Made by a program: the position numbers and the translations under genes. DNA of 64,000 bases from Agrypnia vestita (Eukaryota > Arthropoda > Insecta > Trichoptera > Phryganeidae): assembly GCA_016648135.1 (NCBI GenBank), contig JADDOH010007938.1:1-64000 (forward strand), read 5' to 3'. The notes below the pieces were generated by a model that ran no database searches, was not told the origin of the DNA, and was given only the letters and a program-made list of their open reading frames with translations. How positions within the stretch are numbered: position 1 is the first letter of the stretch; the number at the start of each line of letters is the position of its first letter. Shown here in pieces: positions 1-10,224 of the stretch.

Positions 1-1471
1 GTTGTAAATAACTAAGGAGATATTCATGATTAACATAGTGAGGAGACCAAATGATCGAGTTATATTCAACCTGAGGTCTGACAAGAGAAGTGTAGAGGAC
101 TTTATAAGTGCGCAGGTCTGTAAAGTTTTGTGCAGTTCTTAAAACAAATCCCAACATTTTGAGACCTTTATTAGTTATCAAGTCAATGTGGGGAATGAAT
201 GATAATTTAGCATCAAAAATTACTCCCAGATCACTTATCTCCTCAACTGATACAAGGTTTACATCATTAATTTTGTAGGTGAATTTAATAGGAATCTTTT
301 TTTTTGTAAAAGTAATAGATGGGCACTTGGAGATATTTAGATGAAGTTGATTGTTGGTACACCATTTGAACAGGGAATCCAAATTTGATTGTAGTTTCAT
401 ACAATCGGACATACTTTTCACTGATCTAAATATTTTCAAGTCATCGGCAAATATCAGAAATTGTACATCATCAAAAATGTCAGCAATGTCATTGATAAAA
501 AGGATGAACAGGATTGGTCCGAGGTGTGAGCCCTGCGGGACTCCACTCAAAGCAATGAATTCTTCTGATAATGAAGAGTTAATCTTTACCGAAAGGTTTC
601 TATTGCATAGATAGCTACCTATCCATTGTAATAATTTACCATGAATGCCCAATCTTTGGAGTTTATCCATCAATATAAGATGTGACACTTTGTCAAATGC
701 TTTAGAGAAATCTCTATAGATTGAGTCTACCTGGTTTCCCTTTCCCAGTTCATTGGATATGTAATTTTTATACAGTAATAAATTAGTAGCTGTTGACCTA
801 CCTGAGATAAAACTATGTTGGAAAGGCGATATTACGGGTTTCATTTGGTACATTATATTATTCAGTAAGAGTTTTTTAAAGAGTTTTGGTATTGATGATT
901 GAATACAAATAGGTCTATAGTTTTTGATATCACTTTTAACACCCTTTTTGAAAATTGGCATCAGGAAGCTACTTTTCCAGACATCAGGATAGCAGCCTGT
1001 ACTCAAAGATAAGTTAAATAAGAGATATAACGGATAGGAGAGATGATCAACACAATTTATCAGGAATATTGGTGGTATCCTGTCTGGTCCAGCGCTTTTA
1101 TTGTGATCCAGTTGTTTAATTAGAGTTAAAATCTCACCTTGATTAATATGGACATTAGATATATTTATTTGATCAGAAACCTCAACATTCGGTATATAAT
1201 TATCAGACACAGAGGCACTATCGTATACGCTTTTAAAGAAATCTGCGAACATGTTTGTTATTTCATTTATGTTGTTTCCTACGACATTATTGAGGTACAT
1301 TGTATTTGGTATATCAGTATCATTTTTTCTCAATGAATTTGTGTATTTCCAAAAATTTTTAGTGTTGTTTTGTATATTTTTCTCAATATTATTTACATAG
1401 TTATTGAAACACAGTTTTGAGAGAGCGGTACATTGCTTCCTCAATCTAGTAAATTCAGTGTAAAGAATAAT
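1..1471 (-). CDS. Non-LTR retrotransposon reverse transcriptase, partial (Jockey/CR1-like)
   Basis: Reading the minus strand in the frame whose codons start at plus coordinates 2, 5, 8 and so on, I find no stop from 1471 down to base 2, about 490 codons, so the frame leaves the window. It shows the RT blocks in order: KSAGPDRIPPIFL (near 1090), YRPICIQSSIPKLF (near 905), DFSKAFDKV (near 695), SGVPQGSHLGPILF (near 540), FADDLKIF with the catalytic DD (near 440) and LGVIFDAKLSF (near 215). The endonuclease half is missing and the frame closes at a TGA at 1472-1474, so the copy is 5'-truncated. The motif set matches the LINE at 23.9-27.2 kb, but the two are diverged. The long open frame suggests a fairly recent insertion. 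The clade name is an inference. Confidence 0.88.
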   Translation of the reverse strand, partial: MILYTEFTRLRKQCTALSKLCFNNYVNNIEKNIQNNTKNFWKYTNSLRKNDTDIPNTMYLNNVVGNNINEITNMFADFFKSVYDSASVSDNYIPNVEVSDQINISNVHINQGEILTLIKQLDHNKSAGPDRIPPIFLINCVDHLSYPLYLLFNLSLSTGCYPDVWKSSFLMPIFKKGVKSDIKNYRPICIQSSIPKLFKKLLLNNIMYQMKPVISPFQHSFISGRSTATNLLLYKNYISNELGKGNQVDSIYRDFSKAFDKVSHLILMDKLQRLGIHGKLLQWIGSYLCNRNLSVKINSSLSEEFIALSGVPQGSHLGPILFILFINDIADIFDDVQFLIFADDLKIFRSVKSMSDCMKLQSNLDSLFKWCTNNQLHLNISKCPSITFTKKKIPIKFTYKINDVNLVSVEEISDLGVIFDAKLSFIPHIDLITNKGLKMLGFVLRTAQNFTDLRTYKVLYTSLVRPQVEYNSIIWSPHYVNHEYLLSYLQ

Positions 1472-1838
1472 TCATATGTTACATACAATGAATTCAAAAT
1501 CAGACTAAAGCAATTTTACCTTTCCCAAAATCTACGTTTTTCAACCCTTTCTTGTCCCCATCCATCCCCTATTCATCTCGTTATCATGGAGATAGTTTTG
1601 TTACTGTAACATTTTATTTCGAAAATATGTTTCAATTGTTATTTAATTTATTTAATTAAGGAATCTTAACAATTTCAATCTTTATATTTTATAATTAATC
1701 AAAACAAACTTTTCTTCACCAATTTTAATTGTGAAGTAGGTACTTCGTTACTATTCATTTTCCATATATATATATTTTTTAATATTTTGTTTGTCTGTAC
1801 TTCGATTTTTGAATTTAATTTGTTAGTACACATTTGTA
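1472..1838. other. A+T-rich spacer, no gene seen
   Basis: I see no coding signal here. The 5' truncation point of the LINE on the left lies near 1471. Confidence 0.5.
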
Positions 1839-1930
1839 TCCTGATGAAGGGGCCATGGGCTTTAAAACATGTTGATATTTTTCAATATAAAAGTGGTGAA
1901 ACAAAGTTCATTTTTATTAATTATATTAAT
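1839..1930 (+). repeat. Penelope-like tail repeat with decayed hammerhead-like core
   Basis: CTGATGA at 1841-1847 is followed by a GC-rich segment, then AAAACATGTTGATATTTTTC and an AAAGTGGTGAAACAAAGTT block. The same string, mutated, recurs near 29606-29690 and 33570-33630, so this is a dispersed repeat end. The GAAA of a hammerhead core is changed to AAAA here. Confidence 0.5.
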
Positions 1931-2119
1931 AATGTCACCACAAAATTATTTTGCTCATTTCGTTGTAAAGATTCACAGATGTTTAAGGCGTGGTAATGTT
2001 GGATAAGAGAATATTTAAAACCTAAGATAATATATTTTAGTAAAGAACAAACAATACTAAAGTAAATTAGCAATAAGGTAAGTAAGGCAATAAATGAACA
2101 AATTAGAAACAAACAATAT

Positions 2120-2640
2120 TAAAGTTAATGAGTGTTGATAGTAACACGGCAGTAGGAATGAAAGGGAAAGGCTGAAGATGAATTAGATGGAATTAGATGT
2201 AGTGATGATTGGCCAAAGTCGATTTAATGTTGATACTTTCTGCAATCTGTAAGTCGATGAGTAAGTATTCTAGAACCACTAAACTACCTCACCATAATGT
2301 TGTGATGAAATAGTTTTAGTGGTGCTTGAATAAAGTATGTACATAATAATCTATAGCATTCTTTTAAATGCGGTATGAACAACATTGAAGAGGTCATATC
2401 CATGCAATTATTATTGAATGCCTTGCATGAGCGAAATAAGAATATATTTTGGGTATGGGATGTTCTATTTCTCGGAACATGGAGGAGCACGTTCTGTCGT
2501 GTTCGTCTACAGGGAACATGAAAGGAGATTAGGTCCAGTTGACTGGGACGTCGAGATATCCTCTCAGTAGTTTAAATAATAGTATTCGATCAGCATGTGC
2601 TCTTAGATGTTCCAGAGTTTTTATGCTTCAAGGCGTCAAG
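2120..2640 (-). pseudogene. LINE ORF2 C-terminal fragment
   Basis: The minus strand reads ILLFKLLRGYLDVP in one frame (about 2590-2545) and LDLISFHVP followed by RTSHTQNIFLFRSCKAFN in the next frame (about 2535-2400). These are typical of the region after the RT core in Jockey- and R1-type LINEs (a 'RTR..LF..P..RTN...N SP..R....N' pattern). At least one frameshift and several stops separate the parts. Only the C-terminal end is left, which fits a 5'-truncated dead copy. Confidence 0.6.
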
Positions 2641-3777
2641 TTATCGAAGAAGTCTTATACAGAACTGTATGGTTGGTTGGATGAAATTAGACTTTAAATT
2701 AAATAAATTTATAGAAAAAGTGAATTAATACATTAAAAGTAAGATTGCGCAAGCTATTATTTTGAGAAGGTAGAAACGCAATATTTAAGAAAAAGCCCGA
2801 CGCTTCTGTTTTTATTGACATAAGCATTTATTGTGATCGCTCTTAGTACTGCGGCTGATAAAAATATCTCCTTTTTGGTAATTTTTTTTATAAAAGCACG
2901 TTTTTAAATTAAATCTCGTAATCGGTTCTAATCTCATTTAGCTGAAATTAATAAAACTAAATTAAAACTTTTGGAATTTTCAATCCTACTAAAATGTATA
3001 TTTATATTCTATTTACATTTTCTATTTATAATTTTTTTTTTTTATTAATTTATTTATTTAAAAAAATCCTTGTTTACAAATAAAGATACTTAATACTAAT
3101 TTAACAATAAAACATAAGATAAATTACACATAATATATCAATAGTTATCATTTTTCATACATCAAAATTTTTTATAGAATATAATCTCCCAAAAAAAAAA
3201 AAAAAAAAAAATAAACACACAAATACACACACTCACACAAACTCACTATTGGATATGTTTTTTCTTATTTTTTATCGATTGTATATATGTGTTTTCTTGT
3301 AATTGGCCCAAAACTCTGTACATCAATTATTGTTTTTATTCAAGATTGATTAAATATATGGCTGTAAGAAAACCAATAAATGAAAATAAAATAAAATAAA
3401 ATAAAAATATGTACATCCAATTATCCAAATCGTCATCCAAAATAACGAAACTTTTTTTTTCGAAACATTCTGTCATTGAAAACTAGACTTCAGTTTACCA
3501 CGATACAGTGAGAGCAAATCTCCAATACGCTGTCACCAATTGGCAAGCGACATATATAACAAGTCTACCCCCGATTAAAATTGTAAAATTGTTAATAATT
3601 AAAATAATTTTCAGAAAATAAATTAATTGTCCAGAACACTACATACAGGAAAAATTTAAAGTTTTTTGAAATTGAATGAAATGAAAATGAATTGATTTTG
3701 TCCGGAGAAATACAATAATACAAAGAATTACTTAGACTCAGCATGGGCCAGTAAAATTGAGTACAGTTTAAAGGACT
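2641..3777. repeat. A+T-rich spacer with simple repeats and a LINE-like tail
   Basis: A poly-A tract near 3188-3210 is followed by CA-rich sequence. From about 3250 a T-rich segment ends in an AAAATAAAATAAAATAAAAT run (3378-3408), which looks like the 3' end of a plus-strand LINE. No coding frame is convincing. Confidence 0.5.
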
Positions 3778-4200
3778 AAATTTTAATTAATATTTTATTC
3801 TCCTTGAATTAGTACCGTTCTCAATTTGCTTTTTGCTAACCATTCTTTATTTTTAATGTGTTTTTATTTAGAGGTGTTAATTATTACTGTTTAAGTTTTT
3901 TAATGATTATTCATTTCTTTTTTAAATATGTTTTATTTCTATCTATTAATTTCGGTTTAATTATCTTTATTTTTTTCAAATGTTTCTAATCATTACTGAT
4001 TGCATTTAACTAATCATTGTTATTATATATTTATTTAAAGTATTTTAATAATTATTCATTTCTCTTAATTTTAACGTTTTATATACATTAATTTTTTGTT
4101 TTTTATTTTAAAACGTTTTTTCTGTTTAAAAATTGTTGTAACTTTTATAAAGGTCTATTGTAAATTCCCACTAGGGCGTTGATAAATAAATAAGTAATTA
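3778..4200 (+). repeat. LINE 3' untranslated end with TAAA-type tail
   Basis: This is a T-rich, low-complexity stretch similar in texture to the 3' UTR of the LINE at 26.8-27.2 kb. It ends in AAATTCCCACTAGGGCG and GATAAATAAATAAG. No coding part remains. Confidence 0.4.
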
Positions 4201-4439
4201 AAGAAAGACACAAGTAAAGTTTTATAACTGTAAATCGAACACGACAAAAATACATATTTCTGTTACAAAATGTAACAGCCCATTTGCATCATTACTTTAC
4301 ATGTCCAGGAAAAAATATTTCAACAGCCTACCGGAGAGCGTCAGAATGATTAAAGAAAGATGTGCATACAAAATCATAGACGTTTTTTAATCAAAAATCT
4401 CATTTAAAAAATAAATAATTTCAACTTTATCAAATTTAT

Positions 4440-4720
4440 GTCGAGATGAAGACATCGGGGATGATAGCAGGCAAGAAGCTGAGGGTAAGCGTGAAGAAGA
4501 CCAGAATAAGAGAGATATATGAGGCTGAGTACATTGCACGACGAAGTAAACAACGGAGGAGGGAGTTGTTTGTCCAGAGAATGGAATCAATCAGCCTCGC
4601 GGAAAACCTCCCAAAAGATGGAAGGATAGCAGGGAATTCACCACACAGAAAGGGCTATTTCTCTGAAGAACACACCACACGGGTCTTTTAAAAGGAAGAA
4701 GAAGAAGAACAATTTTATGT
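4440..4720 (+). pseudogene. RTE-like LINE C-terminal remnant
   Basis: The plus strand contains RGKPPKRWKDSREF (about 4599-4640) in one frame and an 80-codon frame with IARRSKQRRRELFVQRM in another. An R-G-(R/K)-P-(P/x)-(K/R)-R-W motif near the C-terminus is typical of RTE-like LINEs, after the 'GH.AR' segment. A GAAGAAGAAGAA tail at 4693-4709 fits an RTE-type microsatellite end. The frames are shifted relative to each other, so the copy is dead. Confidence 0.5.
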
Positions 4721-4734
4721 CTGCATAATATTCA

Positions 4735-4935
4735 TGCTCCAATTTTCTCACTGCACGCGGTTGATAAATATATACGGGGTTCATGCCTCATCTCCGGACG
4801 TTTAATTTCGTTTTCAGCCGTGAATTCGAACGAAATTATGGACGTTACACGAAGTTACGGGGACAGACAGATGGACGGACAGACAACTAAATTGTTATGT
4901 ACGACGATGTAAACTTAGTCAATGTCGTATGCGTG
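4735..4935 (+). repeat. tRNA-SINE-like fragment
   Basis: GGGGTTCATGCCTCATCTCC followed by TTTTCAGCCGTGAATTCG resembles the minus-strand SINE at 10085-10200 (GGGGTTCAAGCCCCATCTCC, then CTTAGCCGTGAATTGG). It is followed by an ACGGGGACAGACAGATGGAC block of a kind often seen at repeat ends. The head is missing or diverged. Confidence 0.45.
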
Positions 4936-5139
4936 TAATATGTTGCACCATAATTAAATAAATAATGACATTTTATTTCTGTTGAATTCAATTTTAATTT
5001 CCTTGCGCTAGAGCATTTTTTTGTGTTCTGTCATTCTCGTCTACATAGTAATTGTGTATATTGTTTGCTCTTAATTATGTCAGTTTGTGAAGGATGTTTA
5101 TACTAAAAATGTTACAGTTAAAAAGCATAAATAACAATG

Positions 5140-5315
5140 ACGCTGAGATGGCCGTTGGGTCTTGAATGGTATCCCAGTACTACGGAGAACTAGAGGCCTC
5201 CCGAAGAATCCATTGACGGTCCAAATAATGAGACCACTTAAGGTGGAAACTATTGGCAGAGGACAGAAAAGTATGGCATAGTCTTATTGACGACATCAAC
5301 CAACTTTTGAACTGA
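5140..5315 (+). pseudogene. Decayed RTE-like LINE 3' end
   Basis: Pieces such as GLPKNPLTVQIMRPL and, in another frame, a tail resembling 'AEDRKVWHSLIDDINQ' suggest the C-terminus of an RTE-like ORF with several frameshifts. This is weak evidence. Confidence 0.3.
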
Positions 5316-5929
5316 TGTATAATAAATGACAAACAATTAACACTTTTTTTACCTACACTTAATTATGGTATTTAAGTTTAGGTAAAACAAAGTGTTAATT
5401 ATTTTATTTATAAAATAGTGTCATAAACAGAATTTGAAAATTTGAAGAAAAAAAATTACGATCTTAAATTTTACGATCTTAATTTTAATAAAAATTTATA
5501 TTCTATTAAATGCTTAAATAATATAGGGGAAGGTGGTGTCAAAAGTAACAAAATAGACATTTTGGTTTATAACAAAATAATTAACCGGTTAAATTACCTG
5601 ATTTTTTCATAGCACTTCCATATATTTAGGAACTAAGTGTATGGTTAAAAAAATTGAAGGTATTGAGAATTTTTGTTTATTTGAAAATTAAAAAAAGAAG
5701 AAAACTGTTACATTTGACACCACAGTGGTGTCGATAGTAACACTCGTGGTGTCAATTGTAACATAAGTCGCACAAAACATAATGTATCTACTTATTTTTA
5801 TTAGGTATATTTTTATGTACTAAATGACTATAAAGTTGTAAGATACATAAAAACAAAACAAATTATCTAATTATAGAAACCAAAACTTTTAGAAAAAAAT
5901 CTAATTTAATATGCTTCCCTAAAATAATT

Positions 5930-6184
5930 TTAATACCGTGAAAGTAGTTCAAATTGCTCAATCATTATCAGATTCACATTCATATTTAATTGTTTGGTTT
6001 GGGCACAATTCTCATGCGCCCATAATTTACAGGAGGAACACTGGATCCAACCCTCTTTGCTTGTTGAATATGGTTCGGTACAAATTAAACATAAAGCATC
6101 ATCTGTTTCTTCTTTTTTCTCGGTTATTATACAAGTTTTTGTTCTTCTTTTACCTTGCTTATTTTTTTCAGCTTTGTTACTCAA
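5930..6184 (-). pseudogene. PHD-type zinc finger, C-terminal part of pogo-like transposase
   Basis: A lysine-rich start (KNKQGKRRTK) is followed by C-L-I-C, W-I-Q-C-S-S-C, W-A-H-E-N-C, the spacing of a Cys4-His-Cys PHD finger. The last cysteine pair is lost where the frame runs on to LSRY. PHD fingers at the C-terminus are common in pogo/Tigger-like insect transposases, and the position inside TA-flanked TIRs supports this. A host gene exon is the alternative, but the frame is short and enclosed by the transposon ends. Confidence 0.7.
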
Positions 6185-6309
6185 TACGAAGGATTCCTTC
6201 TGAAAAATGCAATCAGCTAATCTTTCGAAGCCATACCAACTTCATCCCAACCAGTGGGATATGTCAGAGTTGAGTTGTTGATGTTATTAGAGTAATAGTT
6301 GTTGATAAT

Positions 6310-6575
6310 TTATTTTGACTAACAAACTAACTAACCATCACGCCGTTTCCTCGCAGGGGTATGCAGAGAGGATTGTACACCACACTCTTCTATCCTGGCA
6401 CACCACTTTTGCTTCGGCCACATTCATACATCTTCTCATACAAGTTCTACGGTTGTTTGCGGCTTTAAATAGGGCCATCCTCAAATACTTGTAGTATCTG
6501 ATCGTGCCAGGTCTTTCACGGACGCCCTCTATTCCTATTGCTTTCAACACTCGCCTCATGTATGCATGAGCCTCA
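6310..6575 (-). pseudogene. RTE-like LINE C-terminal fragment
   Basis: Minus-strand frame with NRRTCMRRCMNVAEAKVVCQ followed by LSAYPCEETA. The same C-terminal block is seen in the copies at 17936-18340, 22440-22690 and 63015-63320. The 'LGHVERM' and 'RGRPRKTWHDQI' parts are frameshifted or lost. It lies inside the pogo-like element. Confidence 0.7.
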
Positions 6576-6740
6576 TGCAATTATGGCCAAAAAGAATCTG
6601 TCAAAGGAAGCAAGACTAGCGGTACATAATAGCGTTCTAGTGCCAACCCTGATGTATGGAAGTGAAGCCTGGAATTGGCAAAAGAGGAATGAAAGTAGAC
6701 TGAATGCGGTGAAAAGCGATCACTATGACGCTTGTGTGTA
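6576..6740 (+). pseudogene. RTE-like LINE RT C-terminal fragment, opposite orientation
   Basis: KKNLSKEARLAVHNSVLVPT followed by LMYGSEAW is the thumb region that precedes the C-terminal block of RTE-like ORFs. It abuts the minus-strand fragment on its left, so two pieces of the same type of element stand back to back. Confidence 0.7.
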
Positions 6741-6895
6741 AAATCTTTGGTCGATAGAGTGAGGAATGAAAAAATTTGAATTTATTAAAATTCACAGTAG
6801 TCAGCTAATTCATTTTCTGATTAGATAATAGCTTGTTGTGGGGTAGATATCCTAATACTGGGGCAGATCCATCTTTTTTGATGCGTTCCATGTAT

Positions 6896-7051
6896 CTATG
6901 AGGAGATACGTGTCATATTTCGATATACTTGGCTGCTTTTCTTATTGACACGTTTCCATTTTTTTATAAAATCTTTTATAAAAGTGTGCCTTCTCAAAAG
7001 TTTCTTTGGATGTTTTCCCCTATTTGTCTTTCGTTCTCTAGGTTTAACCAT
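6896..7051 (-). pseudogene. N-terminal HTH-like fragment of pogo-like transposase
   Basis: MVKPRERKTNRGKHPKKLLR followed by VNKKSSQVYRNMT resembles the psq-type HTH start found in pogo transposases (basic 'RK.R.TNRG' start, then 'SIRKAA..Y.I'). It sits next to the right TIR, where the start of a minus-strand transposase is expected. The homology is moderate and unverified. Confidence 0.5.
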
Positions 7052-7534
7052 TTTTAACAACCAGGAACCCAAAATGACATTAACTTCCAATTACATTACA
7101 TTATTACCTCGAAGGTGTCAATTGTAACATGTTCCAATTGACACCCTTTACACTGTTACAATTGACACCTTTCGCCACATTGCATTAAGGTTATGTTTTA
7201 TCTTAAACTATTAAAAAAACCGTTAAAATATATACACACCATGATCATAAACAATATTCTGAATACTAACACACAATAAAACAATAAAAAATACTTACAA
7301 TTTGACGAATACAAAAAGATGACTATTTAATGATTTTTTACTTCACTAGGCCGAAATACGATGATATCCAATATACCGATACTTTCAAACTGATGTTAAC
7401 GCAAAATAGCGTTCTTTGATAGCTATTGATCCCGTCTAATAGATGGTACTGCTTGTCCCATTAAATGACCAATATTTAAAAATATACGGCGACTGTTACA
7501 ATCGACACCTGTTACTTTTGACACCACCTTCCCC

Positions 7535-7854
7535 TACTTAAATCTTGTCAGCTTCTCGTTATCTTATTATAATTGATCAAATATTTTTTTCAAATCTCAA
7601 ATTCAATTAAGGAAATGAAAATTAACATTAATAATAAAAATAATAATAATACCTATTTAATTGATAAATCAAAATATTTCTGGACCAATAGTCCCTTCAT
7701 CATGATACAATGTATGTTTATATACATAAGTGTGTTTCAATTATAAATTTCGATAATGTATATATTAACTAATATACCTATGTATACACTAACTATGAGT
7801 TAATGTATACATTATCAAATACTTTGTCTTGTCTATAACATACAAATATACATT
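7535..7854. other. A+T-rich spacer, no gene seen
   Basis: Contains an AATAATAATAATA run near 7640 and short TATACATTA repeats near 7740-7830. No coding signal. Confidence 0.5.
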
Positions 7855-7945
7855 TTATTCCGATGAGGGATTCATTGATCTCGAAACCTGTTGATTTATA
7901 TTTAAATATGGTATGAACAAGGTATTTTCTTTTTATTATTAATAA
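7855..7945 (+). repeat. Penelope-like tail repeat, diverged
   Basis: CCGATGAGGGATTC, then CTCGAAACCTGTTGAT and a TATTAATAAATAATG end are a mutated version of the tail found near 1839, 29606 and 33570. The hammerhead-like core is damaged (CCGATGA instead of CTGATGA). Confidence 0.4.
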
Positions 7946-8163
7946 ATAATGATGCCATAAAGTAATTTTGCAAATATTGAAGAAATAAAAATGAGTATTT
8001 TTAAAAATAATTTAATAAACAAAATATTGGGAAATGCGGCCCGAAAAAAATAAGCACTCGACCTACTTCAATGAGTCACTGATCTGTATCCTTCTTCCTC
8101 TCGAAGAATGGGATGGACCAATGCACCATTACCACACTGTAACTGATGAGAAAACACTTTCAT

Positions 8164-8192
8164 AACTGTCTGTCTGTCTGTCTGTAAGTCTA
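8164..8192. repeat. CTGT microsatellite
   Basis: Short run of (CTGT) units, CTGTCTGTCTGTCTGTAAG. Confidence 0.8.
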
Positions 8193-8614
8193 TTCGCGCC
8201 AGCAACTCGCCTTACAACACGTCAAGATGAGAGGTTGATAATCACGATTGGAAAACGCATTGCACTTTTAAAGAAATCGATTTGACTACTAAGAATGACT
8301 ATCGATTGTATCAGCCACGACGAGACCCACGCGACACGCAAGCTCGAGGTATGCCTCGATACTATTCTGATTGGAAGTAACAATAATATATGTCAAGGAG
8401 TCGGTGTTTACAGGTAACAAATATATTATTTCTTCAGTGAATGAACTAGCTTACAGGTAAGCAGATACTTGTAAATGAACTCCATCAACATATCAGCCCT
8501 GTCTGACTTTTACGTTAGAACTCGAGAACCGCTGAACCAATTTTTATGCCGTTCTTCTGCGAATATTGTATTTCTTTGGAAGGTTTTCTAGTTATGTGAT
8601 TGCAACATTAGGAA

Positions 8615-8675
8615 GCTGAGTAGGGAAGGAGGTTATTAATGTTTTTCAAATAACCCTGTTTATGTTAATTCATCA
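8615..8675. repeat. Terminal fragment of fold-back MITE (second subtype)
   Basis: GGTTATTAATGTTTTTCAAA then TAACCCTGTTTA matches the right end of the element at 60636-61135 (GAGGTTATTAATGTTTTACA). Only one end is present. Confidence 0.55.
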
Positions 8676-8701
8676 TTTATAACATTACGATTCCAAATCA
8701 T

Positions 8702-8778
8702 GGAATTATTTCTAAACGTGTCGAGAAAAAAGGCCAACTCCAGTGGCCTATTTTCTCGACACGTTTTAAAATAATTCC
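8702..8778. repeat. Hairpin, 34-bp arms, 9-base loop
   Basis: The left arm 8702-8735 and right arm 8745-8778 are reverse complements with 3 mismatches. The central part is ACGTGTCGAGAAAA against TTTTCTCGACACGT. It is either a tiny MITE or a structured RNA. No TSD is obvious. Confidence 0.85.
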
Positions 8779-9239
8779 TTTTAAAAACTACTGTCTCGTC
8801 CGGCTTTGGAGATGTATAAAAATATTGTACTCGTGACTTTAAGGGTTAAACAGAGTTCCATAAAATTCCGTTAGGGCGCTTGTCCCAGGTCAGTAGATAA
8901 CTCACAATTTAATATAAATTGTTTGACTACAGCCGAGCTTTCCCGTTGGGAATATATATTTCCCCACTAGGCTAGTATAAATAAAGATATATTCCTATGA
9001 GATCTTCCGATAATCGTTACTCTTTATTTCTGGGACTTTCTAGAACATATTAAAAATGCGTAATTATTTTTATTTATTTATATATTTATTTATCCTGAAC
9101 TTAATACACGTCTATTGGAAAAGGAGCCACTCATCTCACTAAGATGAACCTGTGCCGTGATGAGCAGTAGAATGGGAATTACAATAGAATGAGAACAAAA
9201 TATAATATGAAATTAATCAGTTCATTATAGATATTCTTC
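8779..9239. other. A+T-rich spacer, no gene seen
   Basis: TTTATTTATATATTTATTTA at 9071 may be the tail of a minus- or plus-strand LINE. No coding signal. Confidence 0.4.
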
Positions 9240-9792
9240 TTTATCTTCTTCTTCTACCATTTATCCTCTTGGTTCTAGGTCTTTGCACCGTATAAAAGTT
9301 TCCAACTTTTCCTGTCTTGGGCTTCGCTCTCCGCGTCAGCCCAATTTAGTTGCAACCTCGCTTCGCAGCAGTCCTTCAACTGTTTCAGCCAGCTCCTCCT
9401 AGGACGGATCTTTGGTCTTCCGCCTTCTGGTCTTGCCTGGAATACTCGCTTTGGAAGTCTATCTGTCGGCGTCCGCAAGATATGTCCCAGCCACCGTAAC
9501 TGTGATTCTCGATGAGCGTCAATAAAAGTATTTCTGATTCTGTCCCTTGTTGTAACTCCTACTTTTCCTCCTAGAAATCCCATATCGGCAGCATGTATAG
9601 CCTTGTGCGGGTTCTTTCGGTCAAGATCCAGTTCTCGTGGCCGTACACTAGGGTTGGTCTGAAAACTGATTTGACTACTGCCAACTTTGCTCTTTGGCTG
9701 AGCTCCGCTTTTCTAAGTACGGGATAATACGGGGATCGTCTACCTGACTTTGGCTCCTTGCACTCTATCCAATTTACTTTCTTGATTTCCAT
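9240..9792 (-). pseudogene. RTE-like LINE ORF2 C-terminal part, frameshifted
   Basis: Minus strand: a first frame (9792-9571) has RKAELSQRAKLAVVKSVFRP then TLVYGHENW. The frame shifts near 9580 into VGVTTRDRIRNTFIDAHR, then LRWLGHILRTPTDRLPKR, GGRPKIRPRRSW and DRKSWKLLYGAKT. This is the post-RT region of an RTE-like LINE in the right order. The end is followed by a GAAGAAGA-type tail (9230-9260, minus). A single frameshift separates the halves, and the endonuclease and RT core are missing. Confidence 0.8.
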
Positions 9793-10084
9793 CCTGAGAT
9801 GTGATTTATATTACAGATATAAATATAAAATATGAATAGAAAAAACAAATTTTTCCCGTAATAATATTATTTTCACGATAATACGTATAAGTACATTAGC
9901 ATTTATTTTAGAAATTTTTTATTTCTTCAACTAACCGCTCAAGAAGAACTATGTAAGACGAATTTATTTTGATTGTATTTTATTTTTTAAATTGTTAAAA
10001 AAGTTGATTTAAATGATAGATATTTAGAATTTAATTTTCTTATTTTAAAATGAATGGTGATATATAACACAAAATCAAACAATA
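9793..10084. other. A+T-rich spacer, no gene seen
   Basis: Nothing recognisable. Confidence 0.5.
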
Positions 10085-10200
10085 ATTTTGATCCAATTCA
10101 CGGCTAAGAAAACAGCCGGAGATGGGGCTTGAACCCCGACCCACCAAACCCGAACCAGCCGATCAACGCATGTGGCTACGGACGCCTCTCCGCAGACCGT
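10085..10200 (-). repeat. tRNA-derived SINE
   Basis: On the minus strand, TAGCCACATGCGTTGATCGG (A-box-like) precedes GGGGTTCAAGCCCC, a good B box, and then CATCTCCGGCTGTTTTC. The spacing is that of a tRNA-type RNA polymerase III promoter. No acceptor stem can be built, so this is a SINE rather than a tRNA gene. Confidence 0.65.
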
Positions 10201-10224
10201 CAAAAAGATGCAATTAATACTTCT

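Larger units (their letters stand above)
5526..7534. mobile_element. Pogo-like DNA transposon, internally deleted, TA target duplication
   Basis: The two ends are 24-bp perfect inverted repeats: GGGGAAGGTGGTGTCAAAAG at 5526 and its complement ending at 7534. Each is flanked by TA (5524-5525 and 7535-7536). Subterminal copies of GGTGTCAATTGTAACA occur in both orientations at about 5707-5763 and 7106-7172, likely transposase-binding sites. Inside, on the minus strand, lie a PHD-finger fragment (5930-6184) and an N-terminal HTH-like fragment (6896-7051). The catalytic core is absent, and RTE-derived LINE pieces occupy 6310-6735. TA duplication plus HTH and a C-terminal zinc finger fit the Tc1/mariner-pogo superfamily. 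The termini are very well kept while the body is wrecked. Confidence 0.85.

Noticed and set aside
351..614. Plus-strand 87-codon ORF
   Set aside because: Complementary to the well-supported minus-strand RT frame.
7862..7892. Hammerhead ribozyme core
   Set aside because: CCGATGA replaces CTGATGA and stem II pairs poorly; retained only as a decayed repeat tail.
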